This document shows, in pieces, positions 41,297 to 49,337 of a DNA stretch of 64,000 bases (the stretch's first letter is position 1; each line of letters starts with the position of its first letter). Source of the stretch: Kribbella steppae (GTDB lineage Bacteria; Actinomycetota; Actinomycetes; Propionibacteriales; Kribbellaceae); assembly GCF_004342025.1 (NCBI RefSeq), contig NZ_SLWN01000001.1:541972-605971 (forward strand), in the 5' to 3' direction. A program made the translations under genes and the position numbers. The notes beneath the pieces are model-generated. The model ran no database searches, was not told the DNA's origin, and was given only the letters and a program-made list of their open reading frames with translations.

Positions 41297-41582
41297 GCCC
41301 AGAGCTTAGAAGCCTCACCGGTGCATCGAGAACCACCACGTCCTCCCCAGCCTCCACCGTCTGCGGATTCAACGCGATCTCGTCGTCGCCCACCCCGACC
41401 GTTCCGACCGCGATCCGCGGGTCGCCTTCCCACAGCGCGACCAGCAACTCGTCCCTCGTCCACCCGGAGGTTGTCGACAATCGCACGACCGCGCGACTGT
41501 GCGGTTGCCCCGCCTCGCTCGGATACCCGCGCTCGACCACCCGGTGGGTCGAACGGGTCACGACCCCGATGACGATTGCCAC
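41268..41582 (-). CDS. small conserved-looking protein overlapping the LigD-polymerase start
   Basis: 104 residues from GTG 41582, with an AAAGGGTGG stretch 6-14 nt upstream. The sequence MAIVIGVVTRSTHRVVERGY, followed by LVALWEGDPRIAVGTVGVGD, has a plausible alternation of strands and helices and GC-rich third positions, but I do not recognise a family. It runs 29 bp into the LigD-polymerase gene in another frame on the same strand, suggesting translational coupling, though the polymerase has its own promoter-like TAAGCT inside this gene. Confidence 0.5.
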   Translation of the reverse strand: MAIVIGVVTRSTHRVVERGYPSEAGQPHSRAVVRLSTTSGWTRDELLVALWEGDPRIAVGTVGVGDDEIALNPQTVEAGEDVVVLDAPVRLLSSGHGEQAGRDA

Positions 41583-41781
41583 GGCACCACCCTTTACGAA
41601 CCAGGTTCGGAAGTGACTCGTAAATCCAATGCCGACAGAGGTGGCCCCGATCGCAGGGTCAGGTCAAGAGATCAGCCCAAACAAAATCTCCCGGAAACAA
41701 AGGCCGACACGCCTCGCTGCCGCAGCGCCCGCGCACCGGCGCGGCTTGCTCCGCCCGGGTTCTGGTCTGCAGAATCAGGGC

Positions 41782-42720
41782 CTAGGGCAACGAGTCGTCG
41801 GTCGCCGCGGTTGCGGTGTGGTGGGCGCGGATGAGCTCGATCACCGTGTCGGCGGTGCGGTCGAGGTGGCTGCGGCCGTCGGGCAGCATGGCCGTCGGGC
41901 TGATGTAGCTACGGGGCCCGACATGGGTGGCTGGGTCGAGCCGATGCACGGTGACCTTCCCGGCGCGGACGGCTCGGTTCCATCCGGTACGGCGGAACAG
42001 CCGCCAGCGCTCGGGGAAGATCCAGGTGCCGACCCGCTCGATCCGGTCGCTCGCACTGGTGAGTTGGTCCAAGTGCTGGGCGTACGTGAGGTCGTTGGCG
42101 CCGTTGTGGAATGCACCGAGCAAGATCAGCAGGAGCGGGGCGCGTAGCTGAGTGTGCAGTTCGTCCACCGCACCGGTCGCGACCTGGGCGCCGCCGCTGT
42201 AGCTGAGCAGCACCACGGGGATGCCGCTGTCGGGCTGGTAGCCGGCGAGCCGGAGCTGAGTCGCGATTTGGTTGCCCACAGCCCGGTTGTAGAAGGGCCG
42301 GTACCGACGGTCGGCGGCGACGAAGGTCTGCATGACGTTGTGCAGGAAGAGCAACAGCCCGGCGCGCCGACGCAGCCACGCCCACACGGGCCGATCAGCG
42401 AGCGGGTCGGCCAGTGGTGAGTAGGGCTGCACCTGACCAAGTACCCGCAGCTCCGGAGCCCCGGCGATCAGCGCCTTGACCAACTGGCCGCCGTCCCGGG
42501 TGTCGCTGGCGCGGCGCTTGCCGATGCCATCGAGGTAGACCAGGTACGCCGCCGGCGGCCCGTCAGCGGCCGCACCCCGCGCATAGGGCACGCCATCCGG
42601 GAGGTCGGTGATAGGGGTACGCCAACCGACGCTGTAGGCAAGCAACTCGTAGCGGGCCAGCAGACCTTCGATGATCAGAGCCAGCCCGAGTCCGCCGAAC
42701 CAGAGCAGGAAGTTGTTCAT
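41782..42720 (-). CDS. membrane-anchored alpha/beta-hydrolase-like protein, operon end
   Basis: 312 residues from ATG 42720 (GGGAGG upstream), overlapping the previous stop as ATGA. An N-terminal membrane helix (NNFLLWFGGLGLALIIEGLL) anchors a soluble part with YLVYLDGIG near residue 61, and a nucleophile-elbow-like VVLLSYSGGAQVATG (Ser175, in S-Y-S-G-G rather than G-x-S-x-G). A histidine late in the chain (ATHVG) could complete the triad. I do not know the exact family. As fourth gene of the patatin-glycosyltransferase operon it may process or release an acyl or glycosyl lipid product. Confidence 0.7.
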   Translation of the reverse strand: MNNFLLWFGGLGLALIIEGLLARYELLAYSVGWRTPITDLPDGVPYARGAAADGPPAAYLVYLDGIGKRRASDTRDGGQLVKALIAGAPELRVLGQVQPYSPLADPLADRPVWAWLRRRAGLLLFLHNVMQTFVAADRRYRPFYNRAVGNQIATQLRLAGYQPDSGIPVVLLSYSGGAQVATGAVDELHTQLRAPLLLILLGAFHNGANDLTYAQHLDQLTSASDRIERVGTWIFPERWRLFRRTGWNRAVRAGKVTVHRLDPATHVGPRSYISPTAMLPDGRSHLDRTADTVIELIRAHHTATAATDDSLP

Positions 42721-43205
42721 GCGATCGCCTCCCGGACCCCTGCCCCGAGGAGCATCGAGACCACACGCCGTACGACGTCGACCGCGAGAGCAAGCCCGAC
42801 TCCGGCGACGGCCACGCAACCGGCGGCGACTACCCAGGTCAGGCCGGTCTCTGTGGCGAGCGCTCCGGCCAGACCGGCTCCGACTCCGATCAGGAGCAGC
42901 AGGTGCAGGAGGGGCCCGAGCCACGGAAACGCAAGGATGGCGGCGAGCACCAGCGGCGCGATCAGGCCCGTCGTCCACACCAGCTCAGCGGTGTCCGGCG
43001 CCGCAGCGGGCATCACCAGTTCGGCAAGGGTCCACGCTGTGAGCGGCCACAACGCGATCACAGTGGCCTCTATGAGACCGCCCGCGATCAGCAATCCGGC
43101 CACCAGCGGCCGAGACATACCGGGCCGGCGAGCTACCAGGGGCAAGACGCGCCCCGCAGCCTCCGACAGCCCCGCGATCAGCAACAGCACGACGACGGGT
43201 GACAT
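42717..43205 (-). CDS. integral membrane protein of the patatin-glycosyltransferase operon
   Basis: 162 residues from ATG 43205, with GGGAGG upstream. Four to five hydrophobic helices are visible (VVVLLLIAGLSEAAGRVLPL, VAGLLIAGGLIEATVIALWP, LIAPLVLAAILAFPWLGPLL, LLLLIGVGAGLAGAL, VVAAGCVAVAGVGLALAVDV). No known motif. It sits between the glycosyltransferase (3 bp gap) and the hydrolase-like gene (4-bp overlap), so it belongs to the same translational unit; a role in anchoring or transporting the lipid product is a guess. Confidence 0.75.
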   Translation of the reverse strand: MSPVVVLLLIAGLSEAAGRVLPLVARRPGMSRPLVAGLLIAGGLIEATVIALWPLTAWTLAELVMPAAAPDTAELVWTTGLIAPLVLAAILAFPWLGPLLHLLLLIGVGAGLAGALATETGLTWVVAAGCVAVAGVGLALAVDVVRRVVSMLLGAGVREAIA

Positions 43206-43208
43206 CGA

Positions 43209-44432
43209 TCAGCCTCCCTGTGAGGGATCGACGCGAGCCGACTGATCGATCGAACCAGTCGTCTTCAGGTAGAGCTCGAGTTCGTCAGCGGCACGCAGGA
43301 AACCGCCCGCCTCGCGCTGGGCGGCCTGAAGCGTGGTCGCAGCCTCGAGGAACCGGGAGTCGTCCAGCAGTCTCCAGGCGAGGGTCCGCACGGACTCCTC
43401 CCCCACGTCCTCGGTGCGGATGGACAGGCCCGCTCCCAGTTCGACGACGCGACCGGCCACCAACGGCTGGTCCGCGCCCTGCGGAACCACCAGCATCGGC
43501 ACCCCGGCGTACATCGCCTCGTTGACGCTGTTCATCCCGCCATGGGTGACGAACATGGCCGCCCGCGCCAACACGTCCGGTTGTGGCACAGAGCGTCGTA
43601 CGAGCACGTTGGCCGGCAGCGGAGCCAGCGCGACGGGATCGGTCTGACCGGTCGCGACGACCACTGTGCCGCCCAGCGGTGCGAGCGCCTTGGCGATTGT
43701 GCGCAGCAGCTGCGGAGCGGCCTTGAACACGGTGCCCAGCGAGACGTACAGCACCGGGTCCCGCAACTGATCGGTAGGGAACGACGGGTCGGGCGGGCGG
43801 GCGCCGATGCTCGGGCCGATGAACCGATAGGACTGATCGAGTTCCTCGACACCCGGCTGGAACGTCCGCGAGGTGTAGACGAGATTGAGTGGCTGGCGGA
43901 TGTTGCCCAGATCCACCACTGGCAACCGCCGTGCGTCGAAGCGGCGGTGCAACTCCCAGCGCGCCTGCAGATAGCCCTGGATGATGCCGGGTTGAGTCGC
44001 CGCCGCCAGCAGCAACTCCTTCGAAGCGCCGGTGGGACTGGGCACCTGCCGGTTGAACGCGAACGTGGTGAACGACGACGCCGCCGGCACTCCGAGTTCA
44101 CGGGCAGCGACTGCTCCCCACAAACAGGCGGCGTCATGGACGACCAGGTCTGGCCGAACGCCGCGCAGATCGGTGAGCACAGCGGGCAGCACCTGTACGG
44201 CGGTACGCGCGAGTCCCGCCAGCAACGCGATCGGTGTCGGCGGATCGGGCAGCGGCTGCCCACCGCCGGAGTAGAGGTACACGGTCGCACCGGCGGCCTC
44301 GATCTCCGCACGGAAGGCGGGCGAGGTGTGGTAGGTGACCGAGTGGCCACGTCGAACAAGCTCGGCCACCACCGGCAGCGTCGGGTTGACCCGACCGTGC
44401 ATGCCGATGTTGAGGAACGCGACGGTACTCAC
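43209..44432 (-). CDS. MGT-type (macrolide-family) glycosyltransferase
   Basis: 407 residues from GTG 44432, overlapping the stop of the patatin gene (GTGA). GT1 (GT-B fold) features: N-terminal acceptor domain starting STVAFLNIGMHGRVNPTLPV with the G-H-x-x-x-P-like motif; C-terminal donor domain with LYVSLGTVFKAAPQLL, VLVRRSVPQPDVLARAAMFV and the nucleotide-sugar motif THGGMNSVNEAMYAGVPMLV, then PQGADQPLVAGRVVELGAG. The family transfers sugars from UDP or TDP donors to hydrophobic acceptors such as macrolides, sterols or lipids. Being in one operon with a phospholipase-like protein suggests a lipid acceptor. Confidence 0.92.
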   Translation of the reverse strand: MSTVAFLNIGMHGRVNPTLPVVAELVRRGHSVTYHTSPAFRAEIEAAGATVYLYSGGGQPLPDPPTPIALLAGLARTAVQVLPAVLTDLRGVRPDLVVHDAACLWGAVAARELGVPAASSFTTFAFNRQVPSPTGASKELLLAAATQPGIIQGYLQARWELHRRFDARRLPVVDLGNIRQPLNLVYTSRTFQPGVEELDQSYRFIGPSIGARPPDPSFPTDQLRDPVLYVSLGTVFKAAPQLLRTIAKALAPLGGTVVVATGQTDPVALAPLPANVLVRRSVPQPDVLARAAMFVTHGGMNSVNEAMYAGVPMLVVPQGADQPLVAGRVVELGAGLSIRTEDVGEESVRTLAWRLLDDSRFLEAATTLQAAQREAGGFLRAADELELYLKTTGSIDQSARVDPSQGG

Positions 44433-45364
44433 AATGCGACCCCCGATCGGGATAGGTCTGCCGACGTCGGAGCATGATCGTCGGCTCGATACAGTCCGGC
44501 CCCACTGATGTGCAGCCGGTCGAGAAAGTGCCCCGCCGTGACGGACGCGGTGCTGATCAGCCGCTGCGAGTGGCCGAAGTCCCAGGGCGCGGGCCATTCA
44601 TCGACGCCGGTCGGCAGCACCACAGTCGGAATGCGCTGGGCCACGTCGTGCAGGTCGCCCTCGATCTGATGGTGCACCTGCAGTACGGCGGCCCTGGAGG
44701 CGATCGCACCTGGACGCCGGCGAGGGAGAGTCGGACGCACCGGCCAGCTCGACGGACCGGTCGACAGCACCACCACGCTGGCCGCACCGGCCCGCTCGGC
44801 CGCCCGGACCGGTACATAGGCGATCAGTCCACCGTCGACGAGCGTCCGACCGTCGCGAACCACCGGCGGCAAGGCGCCCGGAATGGCCGCGCTCGCCAGC
44901 AACGCGGACTCGAGGTCGCCGTGGTCGAGCCCTACCTCAGCGCCGGTGACCAGGTCCATGGCCACCGCGGTGAACGGGACCGGCAACTGCTCGATCCGCG
45001 ACGGCAGCCCGGACCGAGCGATCAGCCGGCGCAGGCCGCGATCGGTGAAGACGCTGGCCCGTGAGGACAGGTAGCCGAGCGGGAACACGTCACGGCGACG
45101 CAAGTTGGTCCACACCTGGTCCAGCCACGGCGCGGCCCGGTCGGGATGGGCGGCCGCGATCGCCCCCGTGAGGGCGCCCACCGAGGTTCCGACGATCAGG
45201 TCCGGGACGAACTTCCGATGCTCCAGCGCGTACCCGACACCGACATGCGCCGCTCCGAGGACTCCCCCGCCGCCCACCGCCACGGCCACGGGACGGGGAA
45301 GGGCACCCAAGCCCTTTGTGGGCTGACTTGACGGCACCGGACGCGTCACGTTTTCGCCCGTCAT
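44429..45364 (-). CDS. patatin-like phospholipase
   Basis: 311 residues from ATG 45364 behind AGGAAGG. The catalytic dyad is readable: the glycine-rich oxyanion loop GGGGVLGAAHVG, the nucleophile in VGTSVGALTG (Ser61) and the aspartate in LVDGGLIAYVPV (Asp177). Length fits bacterial RssA/YchK-like proteins, which hydrolyse acyl esters near the membrane. It is the first gene of a tightly overlapping operon with a glycosyltransferase, a membrane protein and a hydrolase, so it may supply or remodel the lipid that is glycosylated. No signal peptide. Confidence 0.92.
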   Translation of the reverse strand: MTGENVTRPVPSSQPTKGLGALPRPVAVAVGGGGVLGAAHVGVGYALEHRKFVPDLIVGTSVGALTGAIAAAHPDRAAPWLDQVWTNLRRRDVFPLGYLSSRASVFTDRGLRRLIARSGLPSRIEQLPVPFTAVAMDLVTGAEVGLDHGDLESALLASAAIPGALPPVVRDGRTLVDGGLIAYVPVRAAERAGAASVVVLSTGPSSWPVRPTLPRRRPGAIASRAAVLQVHHQIEGDLHDVAQRIPTVVLPTGVDEWPAPWDFGHSQRLISTASVTAGHFLDRLHISGAGLYRADDHAPTSADLSRSGVAL

Positions 45365-45503
45365 GATTCACACCTTCCTGGCCGCCTCGGATCGGTCACT
45401 CACCAATGAGGACAGGCCAGCCACCTCGGCTGTGACAGCCAAGGCAGGTCACGAATCACTGAAGGGACGCCAAGCGTCTACCGCGGGTTCCTGACGAAGG
45501 CAT

Positions 45504-45534
45504 TCCGCATCGGCGCCAGCGACGCCGATGCGGA
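45504..45534. terminator. 12-bp hairpin near the end of the DUF4832 gene
   Basis: Arms 45504-45515 and 45523-45534 (TCCGCATCGGCG and complement) pair perfectly around a 7-nt loop, 24 bp downstream of the DUF4832 stop codon (minus strand). It is a likely terminator for that gene; no T-run is present. Confidence 0.65.
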
Positions 45535-45569
45535 GCCTCAGCCGCTGAGGCGGAGTCTCAGCCGATGAG
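45530..45569. repeat. 20-bp tandem duplication over the DUF4832 stop codon
   Basis: Two adjacent 20-bp copies (45530-45549 and 45550-45569; GCGGAGYCTCAGCCGMTGAG) differ at two positions. The second copy holds the stop codon of the DUF4832 gene. The first copy overlaps the right arm of the terminator hairpin by 5 bp. Confidence 0.8.
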
Positions 45570-47063
45570 CTGCGGTTTCGGGAGGTTGCCGCAGGAGCCG
45601 CTGCTGTGTTGCGGGGTGACCGTCAGAGTGTGGCCGAGATCGTTGTAGCCGGTCGCGGCCTGCCAGGTGCCCGCGTTGGCGAGCTGGATCGCGTACGCCG
45701 AGTTGTAGGTTTCGGTGGAACCCGGCAGCCGGTCCTGGGACTGCAAGCGGGGCGCCGGATCGGCGAGGTTGAGCAGCAGGCGATATTGGCCCGGCACGGC
45801 CGGTGCGCAGACCTGCCGGTCGAGTGTGGTGGTCGTGCCGGCGCCCCAGAACCGCGGGTCGGCCGGCAGATTCACCCGGTAGCTGCGCTTGTCACCTTGG
45901 AAGATCAACTGGACCTGACGCGGGTTGTAGGGCGCGGCCCAACCGTCGTTGCGGATCCTCAGGTCGACCTCGACGGTGCCGCTCGGCATGGTGGCGTTCG
46001 TCAACGTGCTCTGCTCCAGCGCGAACCGGTAGCCGAGCTTCTGCTTGGCGATGGTGATGTTGTCGCCCCAACTGTCCAGCACGTCCTGGTTGTAGTCGGT
46101 GTTCAGGTACGAGAAGTGCAGCCTCGCCATCTCCGCGGATGCCGAGTCCCATTCCGACCTCGGTGGGTTGACCGCGCAGGTCTCACCACCCTCGGGCACG
46201 TAGTTGGTGTCCTGGGCAACGAAATCCTTGTCGAGCTCGATCGGGTCGCTGAGGTAGGTCCCGAAGTCGTCCGGGCTGGCCAGGAAGCAGTCGTTGTGAT
46301 GACCGACCCGCGCCACCGGCGTCCCGTTGTACGCCTGGTCCGCGGTGAGTCCGCCCTCCGCCCCGGTCGGTACGCCGAGCATGCGCTGCTTCATGTACGG
46401 CGTACGCACCTGGATCATCCGGTCCTTCGGGAGCGCCTTCAGCAAGCCCATGATCACCGCTCGGCGGTCCGCCCAGTTCTGATCCGTGACGATGCTCGGG
46501 TCCTGGGGGTCGGCGAAGTGGTCGGTGTAGTACCCCTCACCCCACAGGCCGACGAAGCCGGACTGCACTACCGCGATCACATCGGCGTTCTCCCGCAGGA
46601 TCGGCGTCAGCTGGGCGATGTGCTTGAGGACGCGCGCGACCGGTGCGTCGCCGTACGGGATGGTGGGCGGCCAGCCGGGCGGCTGGGCGTAGGCGAACCG
46701 GACGATCGCCTTCACACCGGCGGCACGGATCGTCTGGAAGTCGGCCCGGACCAGATCGAGGTACGCCGGGTCGAGGCTGTCCTGGCCGGCGAACTTCTCC
46801 AGGTAGAACACGCGGAGGATCTGCGTGATGTTCTCCTGGGTCCGGAAGCCGCGCAGGGTCGCGACGTTGAGCGGCAAGTAGCCCGAGCCGTCCGCGCGGT
46901 AGTGCGTCTCGGTGTGGTGGTAGAAGCCACGCTCCTGGTTCGCGAGCACGGCATCGGTCGGCGGATAGCTGCGGGTCGTCTCCGACCCGTTCCCCTGGGC
47001 CGCCGCGGCCTGTGGCGCGAACAGCAGACTGACGAGAGCAACGAGCGTGACGAGCCGTCTCAT
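45558..47063 (-). CDS. secreted DUF4832/DUF4874 protein, glycoside-hydrolase-like
   Basis: 501 residues from ATG 47063 behind AGGAGGACC; a longer start at 47105 has no ribosome site. Signal peptide MRRLVTLVALVSLLFAPQAA AAQ precedes the mature protein. The N-terminal half resembles a TIM barrel (LANQERGFYHHTE, IVRFAYAQPPGWPPTIP, VVQSGFVGLWGEGYYT), which is the DUF4874 pattern, and the C-terminal half carries the DUF4832 part (SYLNTDYNQDVLDSWGD) plus a beta-sandwich (VEVDLRIRNDGWAAPYNPRQ). These proteins are thought to act on polysaccharides but are uncharacterised. The upstream ROK regulator, 56 bp away and in the same direction, carries a matching motif in its own promoter, which supports sugar-responsive control. 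Confidence 0.87.
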   Translation of the reverse strand: MRRLVTLVALVSLLFAPQAAAAQGNGSETTRSYPPTDAVLANQERGFYHHTETHYRADGSGYLPLNVATLRGFRTQENITQILRVFYLEKFAGQDSLDPAYLDLVRADFQTIRAAGVKAIVRFAYAQPPGWPPTIPYGDAPVARVLKHIAQLTPILRENADVIAVVQSGFVGLWGEGYYTDHFADPQDPSIVTDQNWADRRAVIMGLLKALPKDRMIQVRTPYMKQRMLGVPTGAEGGLTADQAYNGTPVARVGHHNDCFLASPDDFGTYLSDPIELDKDFVAQDTNYVPEGGETCAVNPPRSEWDSASAEMARLHFSYLNTDYNQDVLDSWGDNITIAKQKLGYRFALEQSTLTNATMPSGTVEVDLRIRNDGWAAPYNPRQVQLIFQGDKRSYRVNLPADPRFWGAGTTTTLDRQVCAPAVPGQYRLLLNLADPAPRLQSQDRLPGSTETYNSAYAIQLANAGTWQAATGYNDLGHTLTVTPQHSSGSCGNLPKPQLIG

Positions 47064-47105
47064 GATCGGTCCTCCTGGGGCGTCCTGCGACCTGGGAATA
47101 ATCAT

Positions 47106-47123
47106 GGACTCCAGGGAAACTAT
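47106..47123. promoter_or_regulatory. candidate ROK site upstream of the DUF4832 gene
   Basis: GGACTCCAGGGAAACTAT matches 14 of 18 positions of the sequence at 48318-48335 in front of the ROK gene, in the same orientation to the gene it precedes. It overlaps the ROK stop codon and lies 42 bp before the DUF4832 start. Both copies share the core GGACTCC...AACTAT. Confidence 0.45.
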
Positions 47124-48277
47124 GTCAAGAGCTCGGCCGCGTCCTGTCCACGAGCGACGGGCCGATCCCCGTCGTACACCGTGGCCTCGACCTCCTCGAG
47201 GGCGAGCCGGACGGCACCGAGCGTCACTCCCTCGTCACCGAATTCCGACACCCTGATCTCCGGAGTCCGCAGGCACCAGCGATCGAGCTCACGGCGCAGC
47301 GGCTCGACCAGCACGTCGGCGGAACGGGAGAAGCCGCCACCGATCACCACCAGCTCCGGATCGAGGGTGAGGACCAGCGCCGACGCCCCGACCGCGATGT
47401 CGCGAACGTACCCGCGGACCGCCCGGATCGCCGCCCGGTTCTCGTCCCGGGCGGCGAGGAAAACGCGTTCCACGTCGTCGCCGGCACCCAGCCAGTCGTG
47501 CAGGTGCTGCGGGGCCCGCAGCCATCCGGCCGCCGGCAACGCGCCGATCTCCCCGGCGGCGTTGGAGAAACCTCGGTGCAGCTTGCCGTCGATGATCAGA
47601 CCGGCACCGGTCCGCAGGCCGGCCAGCAGGAACACCACGTTCCGGGCGTACCGCGCGACACCGCGCCAGGACTCCGCGAGCGCGGCCAGCTTGCAGTCGT
47701 TCTCCACCCGGACCGGCCCGGGCACCAGCCGGCGAAGATGCGCGGCCAGGTCGACACCGGTCCACTCCGGCAGTGAGTCGGACAGCATCACCTTGCCGGT
47801 GCCGTCGACGAGTCCGGTGGTGGCGACTCCCGTCGACCAGATCTGAGCGGGACTGACGCCGGCTGCGGCGAGCGTCGTGGTGACACAGTCGTCGAGTGTT
47901 GCGAGGCGTTCCCGGCGCCCGATCCGCGGGCTCACCGCGACGCGGGTCTGGTGCAGGACGACGCCCTCGAGATCGGTGACCATGGCAAGGATCTTGTGGC
48001 CGCCGACGTCGACCCCGAGGATCCGGCCGGCGTCGGCGCGAAAGCGGTAACGACGAGCCGGCCGCCCGACGGTGCCCGCCGCCGGGGCGAGCTCGGTCAC
48101 CCAGCCACGCGCCAGCAGCTCGCGAGCGACATCCTCGGTCGAAGCCCTCGACAACCCGGTCCGCTTCGCCAGCTCCGTCAACGTCAGCGGCTTCTCGTCC
48201 CGCAGAACCCGCAACACCCCAAGGGCGTTGAGCTGCCGCAGCCGCGAGAGATCACCACCGCTCGGCGCATCAGTCAT
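47120..48277 (-). CDS. ROK-family sugar-responsive repressor
   Basis: 385 residues from ATG 48277, with GGGGGTC upstream. The N-terminal winged helix (LRDEKPLTLTELAKRTGLSR, then ASTEDVARELLARGWV) is followed by a sugar-kinase-like ROK domain: GVDVGGHKILAMV (phosphate-1), VRVENDCKLAALAE, and the ATP-site region GLRTGAGLIIDGKLHRGFSN with AAGEIG. The zinc cysteine cluster typical of NagC/Mlc is absent, as in many actinobacterial ROK regulators. It probably represses the following DUF4832 gene and itself, released by a sugar or sugar phosphate; the ligand is unknown. Confidence 0.92.
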   Translation of the reverse strand: MTDAPSGGDLSRLRQLNALGVLRVLRDEKPLTLTELAKRTGLSRASTEDVARELLARGWVTELAPAAGTVGRPARRYRFRADAGRILGVDVGGHKILAMVTDLEGVVLHQTRVAVSPRIGRRERLATLDDCVTTTLAAAGVSPAQIWSTGVATTGLVDGTGKVMLSDSLPEWTGVDLAAHLRRLVPGPVRVENDCKLAALAESWRGVARYARNVVFLLAGLRTGAGLIIDGKLHRGFSNAAGEIGALPAAGWLRAPQHLHDWLGAGDDVERVFLAARDENRAAIRAVRGYVRDIAVGASALVLTLDPELVVIGGGFSRSADVLVEPLRRELDRWCLRTPEIRVSEFGDEGVTLGAVRLALEEVEATVYDGDRPVARGQDAAELLT

Positions 48278-48317
48278 CGCGACCCCCGGAGTTCGCTGCA
48301 GTCGATCACATAATGAG

Positions 48318-48335
48318 GGACTCCTGAATAACTAT
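48318..48335. promoter_or_regulatory. candidate ROK autoregulatory site
   Basis: GGACTCCTGAATAACTAT, the second copy of the motif at 47106-47123, lies 40 bp upstream of the ROK start at 48277 and 27 bp before the divergent AraC-type gene at 48363, so both genes could be controlled. Confidence 0.45.
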
Positions 48336-48362
48336 CAACACACCACACCTTCTCGAGCGGCC

Positions 48363-49283
48363 ATGGACTCTTCGACCGTGGTCGACATGCTTGACACGAT
48401 TCCGCCGGAACGCTTCAGTGCGAGTGTGGTGGCCGTGGAGTCCTATCGCGAACGGCTGCCGGTCCCTGGACTGGCAGGAGTGGTCCGGACGGTGTGGATC
48501 CAGCGCACCGGACCGACCGATCACGTGCACCGGCATCTGCCCACCGGTGGAGTCGAGATCCACTTCCCGATCGGCGGCCGGCCGCAGTTGCTCGGCCCGC
48601 TGACCGGGCCGACGATCGAGATCATCCCGGCGAACACCACCCTCGTCGGCGTGCGCTTCCACCCCGGGACGGCGCCACCGCTGCCGGCCATGCTCGACGA
48701 CCTCGTGGACCAGCAGGTGAGCCTGACCGACCTGTGGGGACACACGACAGACCGGCTCGTAGAAGCGATGGCTCAGGCGACGACGCCCGAACGGGCACTG
48801 ACCTATCTGCAAGCCCATCTCCTGAACGAGTTCCGCACCACGGCTCGCCTGGATGCGCTGGTGAACGAGGCCGTCCGCGCCCTGATGCCCTGGCATCCGA
48901 TCAACATCGACAACCTCGCCACGCACCTGGCCCTCTCCGGGAGCCAGCTCCGACGCCGCTGTCTGCACACGGTGGGCACGACTCCCAAGGTTCTCCAGCG
49001 GACGTTGCGCTTCCAGGGCTTTCTCGCCCTCGCCCAGGCGAGTGCGACGCCGTCCAGTGCGACGCCTTCCGACCGGCGGGGCACCGAGGGTGTCGCGGGC
49101 CTCGCGCTCGACGTCGGGTACGCCGACCAGGCGCACCTCAACCGCGAGTGCCTCCGCCTGAGCGGTCTCACCCCCGGTCAACTCCTCGAGGTCAACCTCG
49201 ACCGCTGCGCGCGCGAGCACGACCACTCCGGGTCGTACCAGCCCTTCCTCGCCACCCGTGGCGGCCCGCCCGTGCGGGTCTGA
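48363..49283 (+). CDS. AraC-family regulator (DUF6597-type N-terminus)
   Basis: 306 residues from ATG 48363; the frame is open far upstream but that part lies over the ROK gene, and the ATG is the first with homology-like sequence after it. The N-terminal sensing domain has GLAGVVRTVWIQRTGPTDHV, LPTGGVEIHFPIGGRPQLLG and VGVRFHPGT, the DUF6597 pattern. The C-terminal AraC HTH pair is present: INIDNLATHLALSGSQLRRR, then PKVLQRTLRFQGFLALAQ, and ALDVGYADQAHLNRECLRLS with GLTPGQLLE. It is divergent from the ROK gene and 54 bp upstream of an FAD oxidase, its likely target. Confidence 0.88.
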   Translation: MDSSTVVDMLDTIPPERFSASVVAVESYRERLPVPGLAGVVRTVWIQRTGPTDHVHRHLPTGGVEIHFPIGGRPQLLGPLTGPTIEIIPANTTLVGVRFHPGTAPPLPAMLDDLVDQQVSLTDLWGHTTDRLVEAMAQATTPERALTYLQAHLLNEFRTTARLDALVNEAVRALMPWHPINIDNLATHLALSGSQLRRRCLHTVGTTPKVLQRTLRFQGFLALAQASATPSSATPSDRRGTEGVAGLALDVGYADQAHLNRECLRLSGLTPGQLLEVNLDRCAREHDHSGSYQPFLATRGGPPVRV

Positions 49284-49337
49284 GCGTGCACGTTTTGTTC
49301 AAGATCCGGGCGGTACGCCGCTAATAGTCTCGAACAC

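Noticed and set aside
41583..41781. tRNA-like pieces (TTTACGA...TCGTAAA, GGTTCGG)
   Set aside because: A 7-bp inverted repeat and a T-loop-like string occur, but no cloverleaf with an anticodon arm can be drawn. I see nothing supportable in this gap.
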